Shown here: in pieces, positions 1 through 8,800 of the stretch
Layout: each line of letters begins with the position of its first letter
Position numbering within the stretch: the stretch's first letter is position 1
Assembly (NCBI GenBank): GCA_001724265.1
Contig: MEDY01000084.1
Location: 21,859-85,858, forward strand
Length of the DNA stretch: 64,000 bases
Source: Rhizaria sp. SCN 62-66
Taxonomy: Eukaryota > Rhizaria, unplaced
Direction: 5' to 3'
Position numbers and translations under genes: made by a program
Notes under the pieces: model-generated
What the model was told of the DNA's origin: nothing
Seen by the model: only the letters and a program-made list of their open reading frames with translations
Database searches by the model: none

Positions 1-2338
1 CAGCAGAGGCGACGGCGAGCGAGAACCGCGCCGCCTGGCTCTCTGCGCCAGTGCCGCTAACAGTCGCGCTGGCGAGCGCAGCAGCCGCCGCGGCTGGCGC
101 GAGGGCCGCGAGACGCGCTACGGTCACCGCGCCCGCCTCCGCAGCCTGCGCCGCCGCGGCCGCCGCGCCCGCGATGGCGGCGAGCTGCAGCGCGTTGCCC
201 CCCGCGCCTCCTATGTTCCCCGCAAGCACGTTGCCCTTGGCGCGCGGCTTTTGCGCGACGCGGACGCCGTGCAGCGCCGCCAGCGCCGCGCGCAGCCGCT
301 GTGCGCCGGCCGCCGCGATCTGCGGGTGCGCGGGCACACCGTCGATCACGACCACACTGCCGGCCGGGCGCGCGCGTAGGGCGGCGGCCGCGTCGTTCAC
401 CGCCGCAGACGCGCTGCTCGCGGCACAGCTGGAGCCGGCGCCGGTGACTGGGAGCGGGGAGGCGGTCGTGGCGCACAGCGCGGGCGGCGGCGGCGAGAGC
501 GCGGCGACCGAGACCGGCACGAGCAGCAAGCCGGAGGGCTGTGCGAACGCGTGGCCGTCGCCGTCGCCGCCGCCTGTGTGGAACTGGGACTCGGGGCCGT
601 CGTAGCCAATCATGTGCTGCTTACTGTGTGTGTTGCCATTGCCCGCGCCCTGCTCCCAGCGCAGCGCGGACTGCTGCGACGCCGCGGAGGCCGCAGCCGT
701 GGCCGTGAGCGCGGCCGCGAGCACGGGCGCCTCGCCCAGCGCGGCCTCAACGGCGACGCGGTACCACTTGGAGCGCGTGAGCGGGTTCCCGGTCAAATCG
801 ACTGAGACCAGCCGCGGGCACTGCGAAAGCACCGCCACGGCCTCCGCCAGGTCGCCCAGGCAGTTGTGCGAGAGGTCAACGTGCGTGAGCGTGTTGCGCA
901 GCGGCAGCAGGCACGCGAGCGACGTCAGCCGGTTATGCGCGAGACCTAAGTGCGTAATCTGAGGCACCAAAGCCGTCGCCTCAGCAGCCTCGGCCACATC
1001 GCCGCTGCGGCACTGCTGCAGAGCAGAGAAATGCCGTCCCAGCGCCGCGCGTGCCGCGGCGTGCATGTCGCCCATCGGCAGCGCACCCCCCGCCGCCGTA
1101 CTATGGCCCGCCTCCTCAGGATCCTGCGGCGTGGCTGTGAGCAAGCCGGTGAAGTCAGCCACTTCGATCCTGTTCCCGAACGCAGCAAGCACGGTGACCG
1201 TGGGCGGCACGTTCTGCAGCGCCCGCAGCGCGTTGCGACTGAGGTTGAGCTCGGTGAGCGCGCCCAGCCCGCGCGCGGCGGCAGCGTCGAGCGCGCGCAC
1301 GCCAGCGGCAGAGAGGTCGACTGAGTGCAACTGCGCCAAGAGGTCAGATCCAGATAGCGAGCCGGCGGGCGCGGCGGTGTGGTGCGCGCGGCCGCGGACG
1401 CGCGGCGGCGGCGGGGCCGAGAGCGTGGGCGCGAAGGGCCGCGGGGACGACTCGGGGAACGAGCGCGTGCTCGCGAGAGAAGCCTTGGGGTCGTCACCAC
1501 CGGCTGTCCGCGTCAGAGTCTTCGTCGAGCTGCTGTTGCTGTTGCTCTTGCTGAGAGTGCGTGTGTGTGATTGAGAGGCTGAGGTTGTGGCCGTGAGCGC
1601 GGCGGCGGCGCGGGGCTTGTGCGGCGCCGCGGCAGGGCCGATCGGGGGCAGCGACATTGGCACAGCACCAGCACTCGCAGCCGCCGTGCCAAAGGTGCCG
1701 TGGGTTGACGTGGAGCTGCCGACCGTGCTGTTCAGGGGCTTGCCGCGCGCGAGCGTGGCCGCCGCAGTCGCTGAGGGCACGGGGGACGCGACGGCGGTGG
1801 AGTAGTAGTCCGAGGTGAGCAGTCCGGTCGAGGAGAAAGTCTGTTGTGCGGCGGCAGCGCTGAGCGCGGGCGGACGCAGGGAAGACGGGTAGAGCTTCTG
1901 CTGGGTCGCGGTGTGCACTGCGGCGGCGCGCAGGGACGCCAGCAGCTGGGGGCGCAGCGCGGAGAGTGTGTCGCTAAAATGGGTCAATACAGTGAAGCGG
2001 GTGGCAATTGGAGTGAGAATGGTTTGATCAAACCAGAGAGTGTGCAAAGCTTGTGCAAAGCTTACACACAGGTTGAGATGTTGAAGAACGTACACGAGTG
2101 ACTGGGCCTCGGGACTGAAGGCTGTCTTGGCTCTGAGAGGTGCAGGACGGGCGCGGGTGCCGTCAAAGTCAGCTTCCAGCACAGGGGCGTTGTATGCGTC
2201 CTCGCTAAAAGTGTAGGCAAGCGCCTCAGGTGGGAAGTGGCCCTCAGGAGTGAGCAGTGCCGGTGAGGGGGAGAAACCGCTGACCGGGACAATTCCGATG
2301 TCTGCGATGTGCTTCCACAACGCAGATGAAAAATCCAT
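1..2338 (-). CDS. Leucine-rich-repeat protein, 3' end beyond the window
   Basis: The frame is open on the minus strand from the ATG at 2338 to base 1, so the C-terminus is missing. Proposed exons are 2338-2094 and 1973-1. The 120-bp intron (2093-1974) starts GTACGT and ends TTTTAG; it is AT-richer than its flanks and contains no stop, so it could also be read through in frame. The first ~300 residues are a Ser/Ala/Thr-rich, probably disordered region. Leucine-rich repeats of SDS22 type follow (roughly bases 1330-740), with units such as LTELNLSRNALRAL, ITHLGLAHNRLTSL, LTHVDLSHNCLGDL and LVSVDLTGNPLT. The last is followed by an LRR-cap-like segment, then a long Ala-rich tail. LRRs of this kind mediate protein-protein contacts, often in ciliary or phosphatase-regulatory proteins, but no partner can be named here. 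A py-AG acceptor ends 7 nt before the ATG. It is divergent from the kinesin gene. Confidence 0.7.
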   Translation of the reverse strand, partial: MDFSSALWKHIADIGIVPVSGFSPSPALLTPEGHFPPEALAYTFSEDAYNAPVLEADFDGTRARPAPLRAKTAFSPEAQSLVYVLQHLNLCVSFAQALHTLWFDQTILTPIATRFTVLTHFSDTLSALRPQLLASLRAAAVHTATQQKLYPSSLRPPALSAAAAQQTFSSTGLLTSDYYSTAVASPVPSATAAATLARGKPLNSTVGSSTSTHGTFGTAAASAGAVPMSLPPIGPAAAPHKPRAAAALTATTSASQSHTRTLSKSNSNSSSTKTLTRTAGGDDPKASLASTRSFPESSPRPFAPTLSAPPPPRVRGRAHHTAAPAGSLSGSDLLAQLHSVDLSAAGVRALDAAAARGLGALTELNLSRNALRALQNVPPTVTVLAAFGNRIEVADFTGLLTATPQDPEEAGHSTAAGGALPMGDMHAAARAALGRHFSALQQCRSGDVAEAAEATALVPQITHLGLAHNRLTSLACLLPLRNTLTHVDLSHNCLGDLAEAVAVLSQCPRLVSVDLTGNPLTRSKWYRVAVEAALGEAPVLAAALTATAAASAASQQSALRWEQGAGNGNTHSKQHMIGYDGPESQFHTGGGDGDGHAFAQPSGLLLVPVSVAALSPPPPALCATTASPLPVTGAGSSCAASSASAAVNDAAAALRARPAGSVVVIDGVPAHPQIAAAGAQRLRAALAALHGVRVAQKPRAKGNVLAGNIGGAGGNALQLAAIAGAAAAAAQAAEAGAVTVARLAALAPAAAAAALASATVSGTGAESQAARFSLAVASA

Positions 2339-2825
2339 AGGATTCCTAAACAAATCAAAGTGGTTAAAATACATATGAGCGGCGGTTTCTTTGTTAACGG
2401 TGACTGCAGCGCACACAAAAGCGTTTCATTTCGACGTTAGTACCCTGTTCTCACTCTTTCTTGGAGGTCGGCCTGTCGGTCGGTCGGTTGCCAGCAGTCG
2501 GTGGCAGACTGGCGGGGACTGTCCGTTGAGACGATCTTGATCTACACATGAAGCGACGTGGTAAATCAGTAGAAATGCGGTATAACAATTGATGTGAATT
2601 TTACGTGGGTTGGTAATGGTGTACACTTAATAACACTTTGTAAAATTGACGCTTTATTGATGGTTTCTTTGTTTTAAAAGTTGACAATTCCCAACGGCTA
2701 CATGACACGAGCCGCATGAAACCCCAGTCTTGAACCCACTAATCCCTTTTGCCTATCTTTGATCCTACCTTACCGCGATATAGGCAGAATCTTGCTGTGC
2801 TCCAGCGGTTTCTTCAAGAAGAACT
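2339..2825. other. Divergent intergenic region, LRR gene / kinesin
   Basis: AT-rich, with no supported gene. It should hold both promoters. The only distinctive element is a GTCGG tandem at 2475-2492. A TTTAG acceptor for the LRR gene lies at 2346-2350. Confidence 0.5.
2475..2492 (+). promoter_or_regulatory. GGTCGG-type motif, candidate promoter element
   Basis: Three overlapping GTCGG units followed by TTGCC, about 140 bp upstream of the LRR start and 335 bp upstream of the kinesin start. Similar GGTCGG plus TTGC/GCAA combinations recur in five other promoter-side gaps of this window. Its function is inferred only from recurrence and position. Confidence 0.35.
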
Positions 2826-5800
2826 ATGAGCACAAATAGAGGGGCTACCTCAGCCTCCCATACAGTGTACGTCCCTCTCTTCGCCCAACCTAGCACCTTC
2901 TGCGTCCACACGCGACGCTCTCGTCACAGAAACTCTCACTATCGCTTTATTTTCGCTGTTCTTCCCCCTTGCAGCCCGCCGTCGCCGATGCGTCCGCCGG
3001 TCGGCCGCGCATCCCTAGCGCCAGCCACGCCCGCCGCAACCCCCAAGCGTCCCGCCACCGCTCTGAGCCGCCGTGACTCGCTCTCCGCCGCCGCCTCCGC
3101 CGCCGCCGCCACCGTCGCCCCCGCTGCACGCGCCGGCCCGTCGATCGCCGCGCTCTCGCTCTCGACGACCCCGCGCCGCGCTGCCGCTGCCGCCGCCGGC
3201 GCCCCGTCGACGCCCGCCACCGCCCCCGCCGGCTCCGAGCTGACGTACAACGCAAACGCCGCCAACGGTGTCAGTAACGGTGTCGATGGGCTTGGCCCAA
3301 TGCCCCCGCCTTCGGCGCGCGCACCCGCGTCTGCCACCGCGCGCCGCCGCATTAGCCTTGCGGCCGGCGGCTCGGTCGGCGCCGCCTCAGGTACGGGCTC
3401 GTTCGTGCCCTCTGGAGCCCAGACGGTCAAGAAGCCGTTCGCCACTCTCCCGCGTCACCTCGCCTCCGAGCTCGCCGCTGCCGCCACAAATACCCACAGC
3501 GCCGCCGCCGCCGTCGGGCTTGCTTCCCCGCCCGCCGCAGCACGCGCCGCAGCCGCAGCCGCCGCCGCGCGCCGCCACAGCGTCACCCCAGCTGCTGCCG
3601 CCGCCGCCGCCGCCGCCACCATGCGCGCCGCCTCTGGCTCTGGCCCCGGTACCAGCAATGCGGTGCGCCGTCTGTCGTCGATTCTGCCCCCGCCCACGGT
3701 CCCCGCGGGCTCCGCGGCAGCGGCAGGCGGAGCGAGGCGCGACTCCGTCGGCGACTTGGATCTCCCGTCGCCCACCGTGTCGTCCGCCTCGCGTCGCCCC
3801 TCGGTCGCGTCTGTGGCATCCGTCGCCTTCTCCGCCGCTGCGGCCGCTGCGGCCACGCCTGTTGCGCCATCCATAGCGGCTCAGCAGCAGCAGGACCGTG
3901 TGCACGTGGTTGTCCGCATGCGGCCGTCGGCGATCGCGGCCACCGAGGGCGTGTGCGCGCGTGCGAGCGCCAAGCATGTGCTGCTCATGGATCCGGACTT
4001 GGCGCCCACGCCCGCGCGCGCGCCGCAGAACGTGTACATGTTCGACCGCGTGTTCGACGAGAGCACGGACCAGCTCTCGCTCTTCTCTGAAGTCGGCGCC
4101 AACGCGGTCGATCAGGTCGTCGCCGGCTACAACGCGACCGTGCTTGCGTACGGCCAGACTTCCAGCGGCAAAACCCACACTATCAAGGGTTCCCCCGGCG
4201 ACGGCCAGGAAGGCCTTATCCCGCAGTGCGCCGCACGTCTCTTTGACCAGATCTCCGCCCTCAACCGTGCCGCGCTCGCTGCCCATAGCGGCGGCGCCGC
4301 CGCAGAAGGCACAGCCACAAACAACGGCGCCGCGTCCGACATTGTTTCGGGTAGCTACCGCATCGTCGTCGGCTATGTGGAGGTCTACTGCGAGCAAGTG
4401 TTCGACCTGCTTGCGCCCGAGGACGGCGCGCGCCTGGCCGTGCGCGAGCGCTTCGACCCGCCGGGCTTCTACGCCGAGGCGCAGACCGAGCTCGAGGTCG
4501 GCTCCGTCGCCGAGCTGCTCGCGGCGGTGCAGAAGGGCGACGACCGCCGACGCGTCGCTGCCACGCTGCAGAACGAGCGCTCCTCGCGCTCGCACGCGAT
4601 CCTGACCGTGGCGGCGCGCAAGTGTGAAGTCGACGACGGAGTGCTGGATCCCGCCAACGCGGGCCGCGTGCGGCACTTGACCTCAAAGCTAAACCTCGTC
4701 GATCTCGCCGGCAGCGAGAAGTTCAACGCGAACAAGGCGGCTGAGAGTATCAACATCAACCAGTCGCTGTCGACGCTCGCGTCGGTGATCCAGGCGCTTT
4801 CCCAGAGGCAGGCGTACGTTAGCTTCCGCAACTCCGAGCTCACCAAGCTGCTCAAAGATTCCCTCTCGGGCCAGTCCAAGACGACTCTCGTCGCGTGTAT
4901 CAACCCCACTCAGTCCAACCGCGCCGAGACGCTGTCCACGGTGCGCTTTGCCTACCAGGCCAAGTCGATTCCCGTTGACGCAAAGCGCTGGGCCGAGGAC
5001 CAGGCGCGCGCGCGCGGCGAGCGGCTCGAGGAGAAGCTGCGCGAGTTCCGCGCCCTGCAGCGTAAGATGGCGACTGTCGAGGCCACGGTTGAGGCGCAGC
5101 AGCGCCGGCTCGAGGCCGCCAAGGAGATCCAGACTGGACAGCTTGTGCCGCAGCTAGACCGCCTGCTGCGTCGCGTCGAGGGCTCGGCGGCGTTCGCGCG
5201 CGTCAAGGGCGTGCTCGCGGATGCCGGTATCGGGCTCCCGCCGCCCGCGGTCAACAACGGCGTGAGCGGCGCCGCGGCCGCTGCTGCGACTGAAGCAAAG
5301 AGTGACAGCGAGGGCGAGAGCAGTGCGAACAACAACACTGTGAGCGCCGTTGACGACTGCGACAAGGAGAACAACAACGTCGCAAACAGCTCGACTGGAG
5401 TGCTGAGCAAGAAGTCTCAGTTCCTCACCGCGCCCACCGAGGCCTGCCCCAGCGCAGTCGCGAGCGGCCTCATGGCGTCGCCGCTCGCAGTCGCCCGCGT
5501 CACTCAGCAGACCGCAACCGCACCCGTCGACGCATTTGTCTCGCCGCAGAAGGCGCGTCTGGATATTAGCGTCACCGATGTCAGCGCCGCGGGCCCGTTG
5601 CTGTTGTCGCCGCAGTCGCTCGCAACGCGTATGACCGAGATCGGCTCCCCGCAGGACGCAGAGTACGTGCGCAAGTTCACCACCGTCATCAAGTACTGTG
5701 AGGCCCTCATCTCGTACACTGACCGCTTCTCATCTCCGTCTGTCGCGTCTCACGGTGCGATGCCGCGCGGTGCTCTGGCGTCGCCGGCGTCGCCCGCGCT

Positions 5801-8800
5801 GGGCCCACGCGGCGGATTCGGACTCGCGTTTGCGCCCCGCAACGCGACTGCGGCCGGTGGAGCGCGTGCGGCGGGCATGGCGTCCCCGCCTAGTTTGACT
5901 GCTATGGGTGGCAATGCGGGAATGGGCATGTCGCCGCTCTTCGGCGGTCATGTTGCGCTTAAGAGCGAGCCCGCAGTCGGTGTCTCGCTCTTTGACAATG
6001 ACAACGACGCCGACAGCGCGAAGAGTGAGCATAAGCAGAGTGACGACGGCCCCAGTGCCGCGCTCGCCGCCGCCGAAAGCGCCGCGGCTGAGGCTCAGGC
6101 GCAGGCCGCCGCCGTGACGGCCGAGCTGGCTGAGGTGCGCACACAGCTCGCGGCTGCCGAGGTAGCTGCTGAGACCGCGGCCGCCGACGCCGAGGCCGCA
6201 GTCGCCGCCGCTGTGGCCTCCGGTGAGGCCGCAGCCGCGCAGGTTGTCAGCGCGCTGCAGGAGAAGGCTGACGAGGCTGCTACAGAGTACGCGCGCGCGC
6301 GGTCGGCGCTCGAGGTCGAGCTCGAGGCAGAGCGCGAGCGCAGCGCGCTGCAGCGGAGAGAGGTGCAGCGCCTGGCACGCGAGTGTGAGGAGCGAGAGTG
6401 TGCCGGTGACGACAAAGAGCGCGCTCTCGCTGCAGTCAACACCGCGCTGGTCGCCGCGAACAGCGAGCTTGCTGCTGCTCAGTTTGCGCTCTCTGTCGCC
6501 AACAGTGAAGTGAGCGCCAAGAGTGCTGAGCTTGATGTTGCGAGCGCAGCTACTGCTGCCTGCACCGTTGAGATCCTTGCCCAAACCATTGCATTTGACT
6601 CGAAATCCGCCGAGCTTGAGTCCAAGACTGCTGAGCTTGAGACAAAGACTGCGGAGTACGACAGCAAATGCGTTGAGTACATGACCAAGTGTTCTGAACT
6701 TGACGCTAAGGCCGCCGAACTCAACTCTAAGAGCGTTATGTTCGAGGCGAAGTGCTTCGAGCTCAACTCGAAGACCGCCGAGTACGATGCAAAGTGCCTT
6801 GCGTTCGACGCTAAGTGCTCCGAGTACAACATTACGGCCGCTGAGCTCCAGTCTACGTCTGTTGAGCTTGAGTCCAAGACCGCTGAGCTGCAGGCCATGC
6901 GCGCTGAGTTGGAGACTAAGTCAGCTGACTACGCCGCGAAGTGCGCCGAGCTTGAGGCCGCTCAGTCTGTCATCACCGCGGCTGCTGCTAAGATGACTGA
7001 GCTTGAGACTGCGCTGGCTGCTAAGACCGCGGAGGCCGATAGTATCCGAGCTGAGCTTGAGATCAAGAACAGCGAGCTTGTCAGCGTGTCTGCTGAGCGT
7101 GACGCAAAGAACAGCAAGATTGAGAGTATGAACGCAGAGATTGCAAGCAAGAGCGCCGAGATCGCGAACAAGACTGCTGAGCTTGAGACGAAGAACAACG
7201 CGCTCGGCGCCAAGAACGCCGAGTTTGAGGTCAAGAGCGCTGCCTTTGACGCCAAGTGCAGCGAGCTCGATGCTAAGACTGCCGAGGCCGCAAAACTCAC
7301 GCTTGAGCTCGCGAGCAAGGACCTCGAGATGCAGGCCCAGGCCGCCGAGCTCCGCGCGCGCGGCGCTGAGGGCGCTGCTAAGTCTGCGGAGGCGAACGCG
7401 CGTGCCGCGGAGCTTGAGTGCCTGCGCGTACAGCTTGGCGATGGCAAGGCGCGCTTCGCTGAGCTTGAGACCAAGTACAACGGCCTCGAGTCCAAGTGTG
7501 CTGATCTTGAAACGAAGTACACCGCTGCGAAGGACGACAGCATTGTTGCTGCAGAGCAGTACAAGGCTGACTGCGCCGCTGCTGTCACTGCTGAGACCTC
7601 GCGCGCTGAGGCTGCGAAGGTTGAGCTCGCTGCCGTTGAGAGCAAGCTGGCCGCTGCTGAGAGCAAGGCCGCTGACGCCGAGTCCAAGGTTGTCGACACG
7701 GAGAGCAAGCTGAGCTTGACTGCCGACAAGCTCCGTGATGTGGAGACGCAGTTCACTCTTACTGTGAACAAGCTTAGTGCCTCTGACGCCAAGCTCTCCG
7801 CGACTGAGGTGCAGCTCACTGCTGCTGAGAGCAAGCTCGCTGATGCTCATACTGCTTTGACGCAGAGTGAGACGGTCATCGCCGAGACCAAGGCTGCTCT
7901 GCTAGAGGCCAACGATAAGCTTGCCAGTGCTATTGGCGCCGCGCGCGCCTCCGAGAGTGACAACAGCGCTGCGCTTGCGGAGGTTCGCTCCCAGCTTGAG
8001 GCCGCCAATGTCAGCTTTGCCGCTGCTCAGGCTGCTGCTGAAGCCGCTGAGGCTGCCAAGAGCGTTGCTGAGGCCAACCAGGCTGCTGCTGAGGCTGCTG
8101 CTGCCAAGGCCGCTGCAACTGCCGCTGCCGCCGTTGCCGCGAAGACCGAGGCTGAGGCGGCGCAATCCGCTGCTGAGGCTGTGCAAGCCGCTGCGGAGGC
8201 TGCTAAGTCCAACGCAGAGGCTTCACAGGCCGCCGCCGAGGCTGCCATGGCTGTTGCGGAGGACGAGAAGAATGTTGCGCTGAGTGCGAAGGCTGCCGCT
8301 GATGCTACCGCTTCCGCTGCAACCGCTGCTGCTATTGCTGCCGAGGCTGCCGCTGCCGTTACCGCCACTCAGCTCGCTGAGACGACTGTCGCTCTGGCTG
8401 ACAAATCCGCGACGCTCACCGCAACCGAGGCCGAGCTCCGCGCCGCTCATCGCGCCACTGAGAACGCGAACGAGGCGCACGCCGCCGCCACGCGCGCGCT
8501 CGCTGCCCGCGAGGCCGAGCACGCGTCGCTGATGTCGACGCTCGCCAGCGCAAACCAGGCCGGCGACTCCGCTGCCAAGACCGTGACCGCGCTCACCGAC
8601 GCCGTCGCTGCGGCGCGCGCTGACGCTGCCGCCGCCGACGCGCGCGCACGCAGCGCCGAGGACAACGCCCGCGCTGCGCGTGCCGCCGCGGAGGACGCCG
8701 AGGCGGCTCTGCGCGCGCAGCACAACGCTGCCACGGCCGCCGCGGCCGCCGCTGCCGACTCTGCCGCACGCACCGCTGCCGCGCGCCACGCCGCCATCGA

